Source: an uncultured Pseudoalteromonas sp.
GTDB taxonomy: Bacteria; Pseudomonadota; Gammaproteobacteria; Enterobacterales; Alteromonadaceae
Length of the DNA: 33,786 bases
Assembly (NCBI GenBank): GCA_947493455.1
Contig: CANLRB010000030.1
Location: 1 to 33,786, forward strand
Direction: 5' to 3'
In this document: positions 6,969 through 14,465 of the stretch, in pieces
Layout: each line of letters begins with the position of its first letter
Numbering within the stretch: the stretch's first letter is position 1
The notes under the pieces: generated by a model
Told to the model about the DNA's origin: nothing
The model's input: the letters and a program-made list of their open reading frames with translations, nothing else
Databases searched by the model: none
Translations under genes and position numbers: made by a program

Positions 6969-7778
6969 ATGCAAATAGTTATTCTTAAAGACGCTGCGTC
7001 TGTTGCCGAATACGGAGCGAATATTTTTATCGAGCAAGTAAATAAAAAAGCGGATTCAGTGCTAGGTTTAGCAACAGGTTCGACACCGGTTGCACTTTAC
7101 CAAGAATTAATCAAAGCAAACCAAAGTGGTCAGGTAAGCTTCGCTGAATCGATCAGTTTTAACCTTGACGAATATTTGGGGCTCGATGGCTCGCATCAGC
7201 AAAGTTATCGCTACTTTATGAATGAACAATTGTTTAATCATATTGATATCAAACAGGAGAACACACATGTTCCTCCAGGTGACGCGCAAAACCCAGTTGA
7301 CGCGTGTCTCGAATATGAAAGTGCGATGGCAAACAAAGGTGGCGTTGACGTACAATTGTTAGGAATTGGTCGTAACGGCCATATCGGCTTTAACGAACCG
7401 TCTTCGGGGTTACGTTCGCGAACTCGTGTAAAAACACTAACAAAAGAGACAATTGACGATAATGCGCGTTTTTTCAGTGAGGGCGAATACCAACCTCATT
7501 TATCAATTACCATGGGTATCGGTACCATTCTTGAAGCTAAAAAAATTGTTTTATTAGCCACGGGTGAAAATAAAGCTGATGCAGTTCGCGACATGGTTGA
7601 AGGCCCGCTTGCGGCGATTTGTCCTGCATCAGCATTGCAACTGCACCAAGACGCGGTGATTGTGATTGATGAAGCTGCGGCAAGTAAATTAGCGCATGGC
7701 GAGTTTTATAAGCATATCGAAAGTGAAAACCAAAAATTACAAAGTTATTTAGCTGAATTAGCCTCACAAGCTAAATAA
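6969..7778 (+). CDS. nagB: Glucosamine-6-phosphate deaminase
   Basis: NagB converts glucosamine-6-P to fructose-6-P and ammonia, the last step of GlcNAc use. The 269-aa product has GLATGSTP (residues 33-40) for phosphate binding, the DEY motif at 67-69, and [13 protein letters not shown] at 132-144 with H138 and E143. The residue matching E. coli D141 is N136, a form common in monomeric NagB enzymes. An in-frame ATG at 6894 would add 25 residues that overlap the leader hairpin and match nothing in the family. ATG 6969 gives the standard N-terminus [10 protein letters not shown], although its ribosome site is weak. This is classical NagB, not the SIS-domain NagB-II known from Shewanella. Confidence 0.93.
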   Translation: MQIVILKDAASVAEYGANIFIEQVNKKADSVLGLATGSTPVALYQELIKANQSGQVSFAESISFNLDEYLGLDGSHQQSYRYFMNEQLFNHIDIKQENTHVPPGDAQNPVDACLEYESAMANKGGVDVQLLGIGRNGHIGFNEPSSGLRSRTRVKTLTKETIDDNARFFSEGEYQPHLSITMGIGTILEAKKIVLLATGENKADAVRDMVEGPLAAICPASALQLHQDAVIVIDEAAASKLAHGEFYKHIESENQKLQSYLAELASQAK

Positions 7779-7792
7779 GTTCGAAATTGCAT

Positions 7793-7814
7793 AAAAGCGC
7801 CTAAGGCGCTTTTC
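7793..7814 (+). terminator. Intrinsic terminator after nagB
   Basis: AAAAGCGCC-TAA-GGCGCTTTT is a perfect 9-bp stem with a 3-nt loop and a short T stretch. It may work in both directions. Confidence 0.85.
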
Positions 7815-7882
7815 TTATAGGCATAATTGCGTACACTAGCACGGTATTTATAAATCGATTTCATACGGTAAAAGGACAGTGT

Positions 7883-8812
7883 ATGCAAGATTTACCATTT
7901 TCGAACATGCCCATGTCTCGCTGTTCACGCGAGCGCGCCTCACAACAGTTTATTATTGAGATGCAAACACAAAATGACGCTAAGGTGCTTGTGTTTTATC
8001 AAGATAAGCTCGTAAGCAGTGCACACATTGATGATCTGCTATGGTTCTCACTAAACGAATTTACAAATGAAACGGGCAAAGTACCACACTTATTTTTAGG
8101 CCTGTTGGATCAGACTCCTTATTTTGCCATCGAAATAACGCAACAAACACTCGCTCTTGATTACTTTTCTCATTGCCAAACGATTGCATTTAGAAGCCAA
8201 ATAGCTGATTTTACGATGTCCAGTGTCGCTATCGCTGGCTACGCTAAAACGCTCTTGCATTGGCATAAAACACACCAGTTTTGTGGTCGGTGTGGACAAA
8301 AAAACCAAAGTTATGAAGGTGGTTATTCGCGCAAATGCTTAAACGAAACATGCGGTCATCAAACATTTCCTAGGCATGATCCCGCGGTGATTATGATTGT
8401 GCGTAAACAGTTCTCAGATGGCATTGAGCGCTGCCTGCTGGGGCGCCAAGCAAGTTGGCCAAAAGGAAACTATTCAGCGCTTGCTGGCTTTGTTGACTCA
8501 GGCGAAACGCTAGAAGAGGCAGTCATAAGAGAAGTAAAAGAAGAATCAGGGATTGATGTGGCACAAGCTCATTATGTCGGTTCTCAGCCTTGGCCTTTTC
8601 CAAGCTCTGTGATGATAGGGTTTATTGCTGATGCAAGCAGTGAAACTATCGATGTCGGTGAAGATGAGTTAGAAGATGCTCGTTGGTTTTCTCGTGAACA
8701 GCTTGCTCAATTTGGTGAATGGGGGGATGAAACCACTGCATTTAATAAACCGAGATACAGTTCGATTTCACGTTATTTATTGGAGTATTGGATTAATTCT
8801 GAGCCCAGTTAA
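7883..8812 (+). CDS. nudC: NADH pyrophosphatase / NAD-capped RNA hydrolase
   Basis: This 309-aa Nudix enzyme cleaves NAD(H) to NMN(H) and AMP and, in E. coli, removes NAD caps from RNA. A zinc ribbon is formed by C134, C137, C152 and C157. The Nudix box starts at G202 and carries E208, R216-E217 and E220-E221 in the GX5EX7REUXEEXGU pattern. The NudC-specific signature SQPWPFPSS follows at 234-242. It is longer than E. coli NudC (257 aa) because of a larger N-terminal domain. AAGGA precedes the start. It stands alone between the nagB terminator and the metC promoter. Confidence 0.95.
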   Translation: MQDLPFSNMPMSRCSRERASQQFIIEMQTQNDAKVLVFYQDKLVSSAHIDDLLWFSLNEFTNETGKVPHLFLGLLDQTPYFAIEITQQTLALDYFSHCQTIAFRSQIADFTMSSVAIAGYAKTLLHWHKTHQFCGRCGQKNQSYEGGYSRKCLNETCGHQTFPRHDPAVIMIVRKQFSDGIERCLLGRQASWPKGNYSALAGFVDSGETLEEAVIREVKEESGIDVAQAHYVGSQPWPFPSSVMIGFIADASSETIDVGEDELEDARWFSREQLAQFGEWGDETTAFNKPRYSSISRYLLEYWINSEPS

Positions 8813-8843
8813 TAGATTATTTACTGTATTGCAAAAATAAAAC

Positions 8844-8873
8844 TTGAATAGACGTCTAAAAGTCTATTTAATA
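8844..8873 (+). promoter_or_regulatory. metC promoter with tandem MetJ boxes
   Basis: The 8-bp met box AGACGTCT (8850-8857) is a perfect match and is followed directly by AAAAGTCT (8858-8865, 6 of 8). They lie between a possible -35 (TTGAAT, 8844-8849) and -10 (TTTAAT, 8867-8872) spaced by 17 bp. MetJ bound there would block RNA polymerase when S-adenosylmethionine is plentiful. The placement 36 bp before a Met-pathway gene makes chance unlikely. Confidence 0.8.
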
Positions 8874-8901
8874 ATGCAAAACCTGATTTGGAATACAGAT
8901 A

Positions 8902-10074
8902 ATGAAACAAAATACACAGTTAATTACCGGCGGTCGTAAAAAAGACTATACGCAAGGCGTGGTGAACCCAGTGTTACAGCGGGCATCGACCGTGGTTTTT
9001 GATTCAGTCGCACAAATGAAAGAGGCCACACAAAAACGCGCCGAGCAGACGCTTTTTTACGGCCGTCGTGGCACCAAAACCCATTTTGCCTTGCAAGATG
9101 CCTTGGCCGAATTGGAGTTAGGAGCAGGGTGTGCGCTGTATCCAAGTGGCGCTGCGGCCATCAGCAATGCCATTTTATCGTTTGTAAAATCGGGCGACCA
9201 CATATTAATGGTTGATACAGCATACGAACCAACACGTGATTTTTGCGACAAAATACTGGTAAATTTAGGGGTTGAGACAACGTATTACGACCCGATGATC
9301 GGCGACGATATTGCGACGCTGATCGAACCAAACACGGTACTCTTATTTTTAGAAGCGCCGGGCTCAATCACAATGGAAGTTCAAGATGTGCCACGTTTAA
9401 CGCAGATTGCCAAGCAGCATGATTTAATTGTAATGATCGACAACACCTATGGTAATGGGCTGCAGTTTAAGCCATTGCAACATGGGGTTGATATCTCTAT
9501 CCAGGCAGCGACGAAATACATTGTTGGTCATTCGGATGTGATGATGGGTATAGCGGTTGCAAATGACGCCCATTGGCCACAACTGCGAGAAAATTCATAT
9601 TTAATGGGGCAGTGTGTATCACCGGATGATGCATACAGCGCACTCAGAGGGTTGCGTACGATGGCTGTGCGTCTTGCTCAACATGAAAAAAGCGCGATGG
9701 TACTTGCAAATTTACTTGAACAACATCCGCTTGTTGATCATTTACGCCATCCCGCATTTTCAAGTTGCCCGGGCCATGAACACTTTATGCGAGATTTTAA
9801 TGGTAGCAATGGCTTATTTAGTTTTGTGTTAAAAGACGGAAATCAAGCTGCAATCACGGCATTACTTGACGGCATGAAATATTTTAAAATGGGATATTCG
9901 TGGGGCGGTTTCGAGAGCCTGATTACGGTGACGTCGTCGTTTAAGCGCTTGCGCACTGTGACCGATTGGCCTTATCACGGGCCCTTAATACGCGTGCATG
10001 TAGGCCTTGAGGATATTGATGATTTAATTGAGGATTTAATGGCCGGACTGGCCCGTTTTCAAGCACACTTATAA
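8902..10074 (+). CDS. metC: Cystathionine beta-lyase
   Basis: This 390-aa PLP enzyme of the Cys/Met metabolism family (PF01053) cleaves cystathionine to homocysteine, pyruvate and ammonia. Visible are YGRRGT (residues 53-58, phosphate contact from the neighbouring subunit), YPSGAAA (80-86), D180 (MIDNTYGNG) and the PLP lysine K205 in AATKYIVGHSD. YMMG-type lyase features and the C-terminal GYSWGGFESL motif place it with MetC, not with cystathionine gamma-synthase. The MetJ boxes upstream support the role in methionine synthesis. Its ribosome site is weak, but the start matches the family. Confidence 0.94.
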   Translation: MKQNTQLITGGRKKDYTQGVVNPVLQRASTVVFDSVAQMKEATQKRAEQTLFYGRRGTKTHFALQDALAELELGAGCALYPSGAAAISNAILSFVKSGDHILMVDTAYEPTRDFCDKILVNLGVETTYYDPMIGDDIATLIEPNTVLLFLEAPGSITMEVQDVPRLTQIAKQHDLIVMIDNTYGNGLQFKPLQHGVDISIQAATKYIVGHSDVMMGIAVANDAHWPQLRENSYLMGQCVSPDDAYSALRGLRTMAVRLAQHEKSAMVLANLLEQHPLVDHLRHPAFSSCPGHEHFMRDFNGSNGLFSFVLKDGNQAAITALLDGMKYFKMGYSWGGFESLITVTSSFKRLRTVTDWPYHGPLIRVHVGLEDIDDLIEDLMAGLARFQAHL

Positions 10075-10089
10075 ACCGTTTTCTTCTGT

Positions 10090-10136
10090 TGAGGCGTATA
10101 TTATTGGGGAATAATATACGCCTCATTTTGTTTTTA
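10090..10136 (+). terminator. Strong terminator after metC
   Basis: TGAGGCGTATATTATT (10090-10105) pairs perfectly with AATAATATACGCCTCA (10110-10125) around a GGGG loop, followed by a T-rich stretch. The 16-bp stem is unusually long for an intrinsic terminator. Confidence 0.9.
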
Positions 10137-10220
10137 CTGACATGTTTTGCAACATATTTTACTCGCGTTTTTAGACAAATTGCTTTAGTTTGAAAGCAAA
10201 TAATATAAACGAGGCGAGTT

Positions 10221-11045
10221 ATGGAATTATCGGCCCATCCAAAACGCATTGTTCAATTTGCGTTATTCGAATTTACCCGATTCATGTTTACCAAACGCGG
10301 CATTATTGCATTGATTGGCTTTACTGCTATTTGGTTGATTGCACTGTACGACTTTGTCGCAAAAGCGGCAGACATTATCTCTTCACCTCACTTTGCAGAT
10401 TTCGTTAAGCAAGGGTTTGGCCTTGCTGGTATGAGTAAGTTGCTCGACTGGCCAGTTGCCGAAATGAGTATTTATTGGATGATAGCTGCAATCACGTTTC
10501 CATTTTTCACGCTGTTTGTGGCAAGTGATCAAACCTGCTCTGATAAACAACGTGGAACGATTCGATTTTTGTCACTTCGAGCGAGTCGCCTTGAAATAAT
10601 GCTAGGCCGATTTTTTGGTCAGCTTGCTGTTGTATCGTGTTTAATTATAATCACGCTTATTGCCGTTATCTCGATGGCTATTTATCGCGAGCCGAGTAAT
10701 GCAATGGATGCAATGAGCATTGCACTTGAGTTGTTTTTTAAACTCGTCATCGCAGTTACGCCATTTGTTGGTGTAATGACATTTTTTAATAGTTATCTTA
10801 CGTCCTCAAAACAAGCAATTATTCATTTTATTTTGTTCTTTGCAGTTGGTTCGATATTAATCGGTTTAGGACAACATTACATCGGTGACTTCGTTAGTTG
10901 GCTGCTCTATATCTATCCGACACATAGCTTTATTGATGTTGTAAGCCTAAAAGCGGATATTATTCAGTCTGTTGTCACGCCGCTGATTCAAACTTCAGTT
11001 TATTTAACGCTTGCACTTGTTATTATGAAAAGGAAAGCTCTATGA
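10221..11045 (+). CDS. ABC-2 type transporter permease
   Basis: This 274-aa membrane protein has about six hydrophobic segments (near residues 28-47, 83-102, 132-152, 168-188, 198-220 and 250-268). A cytoplasmic loop between the second and third holds the DKQRGTIRFLSLRASR motif typical of ABC-2 permeases next to NosY/YhhJ-like proteins. GAGGCGAG lies 8 nt before the ATG. It overlaps the ATPase gene by 4 bp (ATGA), so the two surely form one transporter. The direction is most likely export. The substrate is not visible. Confidence 0.87.
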   Translation: MELSAHPKRIVQFALFEFTRFMFTKRGIIALIGFTAIWLIALYDFVAKAADIISSPHFADFVKQGFGLAGMSKLLDWPVAEMSIYWMIAAITFPFFTLFVASDQTCSDKQRGTIRFLSLRASRLEIMLGRFFGQLAVVSCLIIITLIAVISMAIYREPSNAMDAMSIALELFFKLVIAVTPFVGVMTFFNSYLTSSKQAIIHFILFFAVGSILIGLGQHYIGDFVSWLLYIYPTHSFIDVVSLKADIIQSVVTPLIQTSVYLTLALVIMKRKAL

Positions 11046-11941
11046 CTACGCTTATTCACGCAGAAGCGCTCAATAAATTCTATGGTAAAAAGCATGCCCT
11101 GAAGGATGTGTCGTTTACACTCGAATCAGGCGAACCAGTTGCATTAGTCGGACCAAATGGGGCTGGTAAAACAACACTATTTAGCATACTTTGCGGATAC
11201 TTACAGGCAGACTCTGGAAAACTGGAGTTATTTGGTCGTCCGGGTTTTGGCAGTCATTGTTTTGGCCACCTAGCCGCGCTGCCGCAAGATGCGCAATTAG
11301 ACCCTCGGTTTTCAATTTCAAAACAACTTGGCTTTTTTGCGAAGCTGCAGGGCATGTCGGGAAAGCAGGCTGCTATTGAGACCGAGCGGGTCCTTGATTT
11401 AGTGGCGTTAACAGACGCGAAAAATGAGCGACCACAAGCGCTTTCTCATGGTATGCGTAAACGCGCTTGTATTGCACAGGCACTGATAGGTGCGCCGTCA
11501 ATCGTCATGCTTGATGAGGCCACCGCAGGACTCGACCCAAAACATGCCAAAGAGGTGAGGGAAGTTGTTGCCCAATTGAGTGGCGATATAACCTTCGTTT
11601 TGAGTTCTCATGATTTGGCTGAGCTTGAACGTTTATGCTCTCGTGTGTATTACCTTGAAATGGGGCAGTTGAGTCAGTATTTTTCTGATCAATCAGAGTC
11701 GAATGCAAATTACTTTACAGTCCGATTAAGGCAACAACACGAAGGGTTTGTTGAGCTGATCACGGGCATGCAAGGAGTACTCAATGTGACTGAGACACAA
11801 GACCGCGAATTTACAATTAAGGTCGCACAATCAGAGCAGCCGTTTGATATTGGCTTACTTTCAACCCTACACCAAAATAATATTGAATACCGTCAATTGA
11901 ATAATGGAAAAACGCTTGAAAACCAACTTTTTAGTGAGTGA
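11042..11941 (+). CDS. ABC transporter ATP-binding protein
   Basis: This 299-aa protein is a complete nucleotide-binding domain. Walker A GPNGAGKTT is at 37-45, the Q-loop is at Q82, a variant signature LSHGM is at 134-138 (LSGGQ in most), Walker B IVMLDE is at 154-159 and the H-loop is H190. About 95 C-terminal residues without a recognised motif follow, as in many ABC-2 exporters. Its start overlaps the permease stop (ATGA). Its own last 38 bp overlap the kinase gene downstream. Coupled translation is likely for all three. Confidence 0.92.
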   Translation: MTTLIHAEALNKFYGKKHALKDVSFTLESGEPVALVGPNGAGKTTLFSILCGYLQADSGKLELFGRPGFGSHCFGHLAALPQDAQLDPRFSISKQLGFFAKLQGMSGKQAAIETERVLDLVALTDAKNERPQALSHGMRKRACIAQALIGAPSIVMLDEATAGLDPKHAKEVREVVAQLSGDITFVLSSHDLAELERLCSRVYYLEMGQLSQYFSDQSESNANYFTVRLRQQHEGFVELITGMQGVLNVTETQDREFTIKVAQSEQPFDIGLLSTLHQNNIEYRQLNNGKTLENQLFSE

Positions 11942-12923
11942 CTTTAGCGCAGTACAGTTGCCTGAATCACCAACTTATGAAGTTGCTTGTGCTATTTGTG
12001 ATGAGACCAGTTTTTGTCAGTGGGAGACTTTGATTAGACGTCTATTGTTGGCGCATCAACTTGACTTTATGCCAATAAAAAGAATGGAAACCGGTGAAAA
12101 CCCTGTTTTCTTGCTACGTGCGATAGATGGAAAACAAGCATATATAAAATTCATAGCGCCGAATTGGCGTTTTCAATTTGATCACGAACGCGCGGCCGTT
12201 GAGAGTTGTAACAAGGTGGATTTAAACGTCTCGGTACCTGAATTAATATGCGCTGGAGATTATCAATCTTGGGGCTATCTTATAACCTCGCACGTTGAAG
12301 GTGAATTGTTATCTGAGCTATTGACGAACATTTCAATTGATGAACAATGCGCAATAGCTCAACAACTTGGTCAGTTTAGTCGTGACTTGCATCAGCTTGA
12401 AATCGAACCGGACTCTGTTCTTCATTGCGACTGGCCTAAGTTTATTGAAAAACAGCTTTCAACCAGTTATGACAAGCGGGCTAAACAAAAGCTAAGGCAA
12501 GACTATCTAAATGATTTTCAGCCGTACTTAAGCAATCTAAATTATGGTGCTAACGGCACTGGAAAAAGCGTATTACTACATACTGACCTTCATCCAGGTA
12601 ATGTACTGGTTAAAAAGAACAGTTCAGGCCAATATATTTTATCTGGGGTCATTGATTTTGGCGATGCGATGATAGGGCAAGATATTCATTTTGAATTTAC
12701 CTCTGTTGCTTTGCTTTTCGCACTTGGCAATAGAGAGATCCTCGCCGCGTTTTTAAAAGGCTATGGCTATGTGTTAGATAATGAACGCGCATTTATAGAT
12801 GCGTGTATGGCACTGACATTGATTCGCCACACAGGAGATTTAAACTATATTATTAATACCGTGCCGAAGGTGGCGAATTGCAACAGCTGGAAAGAGGCAG
12901 AACAACATCTCTTTCCGCTCTAA
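11904..12923 (+). CDS. Aminoglycoside phosphotransferase (APH)-fold kinase
   Basis: This 339-aa protein has the APH/choline-kinase fold. An ATP-binding lysine is probably K82 (AYIKF), the catalytic loop HTDLHPGN is at 226-233 with D228 and N233, and the metal motif DFGD is at 251-254. Such kinases phosphorylate small molecules with hydroxyls or, less often, proteins. The name does not imply drug resistance. The ATG at 11904 puts the start 38 bp inside the ATPase gene without a clear ribosome site. GTG 11934, nearer the upstream stop, is an alternative that would shorten the protein by 10 residues. The tight overlap suggests co-expression with the ABC exporter. The substrate is unknown. Confidence 0.82.
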   Translation: MEKRLKTNFLVSDFSAVQLPESPTYEVACAICDETSFCQWETLIRRLLLAHQLDFMPIKRMETGENPVFLLRAIDGKQAYIKFIAPNWRFQFDHERAAVESCNKVDLNVSVPELICAGDYQSWGYLITSHVEGELLSELLTNISIDEQCAIAQQLGQFSRDLHQLEIEPDSVLHCDWPKFIEKQLSTSYDKRAKQKLRQDYLNDFQPYLSNLNYGANGTGKSVLLHTDLHPGNVLVKKNSSGQYILSGVIDFGDAMIGQDIHFEFTSVALLFALGNREILAAFLKGYGYVLDNERAFIDACMALTLIRHTGDLNYIINTVPKVANCNSWKEAEQHLFPL

Positions 12924-12938
12924 TTTAAGGATACAAAA

Positions 12939-13316
12939 ATGGGTTTATTGAGTGGCTTGATGGGCAATGCCAGCGAAGTTGATAATGACGATTTAGATCG
13001 CTTTATAAATGATGCGCTTGTTGATGGTGAACAGGTTGAAAAAGCGTATAAAGTGATTCGTGATATGTTTGTTTTTACTAACAAGCGTTTAATTTTAATT
13101 GATAAGCAGGGAGTAACCGGCTCGAAAGTTGAAATGCTAACGATCCCATATAGCAAAATTACTAAGTTTAGTAAGGAATCAGCGGGCACGTTTGATTTAG
13201 ATGCTGAACTTAAAATTTGGATTGGTTCAGAGCCAGAACCACTTACTAAAGAGTTTAAGTCAGGCGATAATATTAACGATGTTTATCGCATTATTAGTCA
13301 ATATGTCCTTGCCTAA
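12939..13316 (+). CDS. Small bacterial PH-domain protein
   Basis: This 125-aa protein matches the bacterial PH-domain type PF08000. It has an acidic N-terminus, a VFTNKRLILIDKQG strand pair at about 46-59, IPYSKITKF at about 69-77, and a final amphipathic helix (INDVYRIISQYVLA). There is no signal peptide or membrane segment. AAGGA precedes the ATG, 16 bp after the kinase stop, so it may be on the same transcript. Family members are widespread and their function is mostly unknown. Confidence 0.82.
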   Translation: MGLLSGLMGNASEVDNDDLDRFINDALVDGEQVEKAYKVIRDMFVFTNKRLILIDKQGVTGSKVEMLTIPYSKITKFSKESAGTFDLDAELKIWIGSEPEPLTKEFKSGDNINDVYRIISQYVLA

Positions 13317-13348
13317 TTAGGCTAGTTTCATACATAGGAATTATCACA

Positions 13349-14116
13349 TTGGAAGTTAAGTTAAAAACTAATACGTTCGCGCTATTGCTGCTGTGTTCAA
13401 CGGGAGTATCAGCAGCAAGCTATCACTCATTTAGTACACTCGATTATATCAATGCAGATTATGGCGATGGCTTTTTGTTTGAAACTGAATACTTTATTAA
13501 ACCCCAGCCTATGGCTGGCGTTTTAGATGAATTTGGTTATCTAAATATTGATGACAATGTTCATTTTTCAATTGATACGCTAGGAAATGATAATCAATAT
13601 AACCTTGGTGGAGAAGTTTATTTCAACAATGGCGTTTTTGCACTTGCAGAGTATCATAATAGTGATGAATTTGACCAAGTACAGGCAGGTCTTGGTTACT
13701 TAATCAATGACGACTTTAAAGTCAGTTTGAGTTACCTTGATATTGATAATCAAGACAGTGAATGGTTGGCGAGTATCGGGTATAACCATCAGTTGAATGA
13801 TCTTGATTATGTTGCAGTATCATTTGATTCACAACTTGATTTAGATGTTTGGACGATAGCCGGACGTTATTTTGCAGCGATCAACAATAACCAGTTTATT
13901 GCGCTGGATCTCGAACATACTGATGGCAAAGGGGAGTCTGAGACATCTATTTTTGCTAACTATTATCTCAATCAAGCAATTTCGCTAGGTTTGGGCGCCC
14001 AGGACTCAAATTTGGCAATAAAAGCCAAGTATTACGTGGATAGCAACTTTGCGATTACCGCATCCTATAATGACGTCGCAAACGAAGCGCGGGTCGGAAT
14101 AACCGGACAATTTTAA
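13349..14116 (+). CDS. Putative outer-membrane beta-barrel protein
   Basis: This 255-aa protein has a signal peptide (MEVKLKTNTFALLLLCSTG, cleavage near VSA-A at 22-23). Alternating short hydrophobic and polar stretches with many Asn, Asp and Tyr follow, and the C-terminus ends in ITGQF, the terminal Phe typical of outer-membrane barrels. It starts with TTG 13349. AGGA lies 9 nt upstream and the next ATG would remove the signal peptide, so the TTG is well supported. It resembles putative porins annotated in Pseudoalteromonas, but I see no motif giving a substrate. It is 32 bp from the PH-domain gene. Confidence 0.72.
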   Translation: MEVKLKTNTFALLLLCSTGVSAASYHSFSTLDYINADYGDGFLFETEYFIKPQPMAGVLDEFGYLNIDDNVHFSIDTLGNDNQYNLGGEVYFNNGVFALAEYHNSDEFDQVQAGLGYLINDDFKVSLSYLDIDNQDSEWLASIGYNHQLNDLDYVAVSFDSQLDLDVWTIAGRYFAAINNNQFIALDLEHTDGKGESETSIFANYYLNQAISLGLGAQDSNLAIKAKYYVDSNFAITASYNDVANEARVGITGQF

Positions 14117-14218
14117 CTTAGTGAAATAGGTTTATTTAAAAGCGGCTTGGCCGCTTTTTTATTGCAATTTATCCAGTTTAATATTCTATTATCATATGGC
14201 ATATAACTTAGTGAAATA
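14114..14218 (+). repeat. 15-bp direct repeat flanking the terminator
   Basis: TAACTTAGTGAAATA occurs at 14114-14128, where its first three bases are the stop codon of the barrel gene, and again at 14204-14218. The copies are 90 bp apart, with the terminator between them. Confidence 0.7.
14137..14162 (+). terminator. Intrinsic terminator after the barrel protein
   Basis: AGCGGC-TTG-GCCGCT is followed by a T run, with A residues on the other side. Confidence 0.85.
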
Positions 14219-14465
14219 TGGGTTTTAGTAATCAAATTTTTACAGTGATGCGTTAGAGTAATTACGTTTCAATGTGTTTGGGTGTTCGGACGTCTAAATG
14301 TATTTGCGGCTATGTAATAAAAGCTTTACATGCCAACATTTTATACTTTTTACAATTGTTTACCTGGAAAAGGTAATTGACAGCGCTGGTCATTTTTTGT
14401 TCCTTTAGGTGTGTAAATTGTTTGTTAACTATTTACGCAATGTTCACAACAAAAAGGGGAAAATA
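14219..14465 (+). promoter_or_regulatory. Upstream region of the chitin-binding subtilase, with a degenerate NagR-like site
   Basis: No gene with a ribosome site is present. At 14375-14394 the sequence AATTGACAGCGCTGGTCATT resembles the NagR palindromes before nagK and nagB. It has one extra base in each arm, so the half-sites are recognisable but the spacing differs. It is 72 bp before the start codon. Confidence 0.45.

Noticed and set aside
12036-12043. Perfect met box AGACGTCT
   Set aside because: It is a single box inside the kinase coding region, with no tandem partner.
14288-14303. Met-box-like GGACGTCT before the subtilase gene
   Set aside because: Only one box is close to consensus and the adjacent 8 bp match poorly; the gene has no methionine role.
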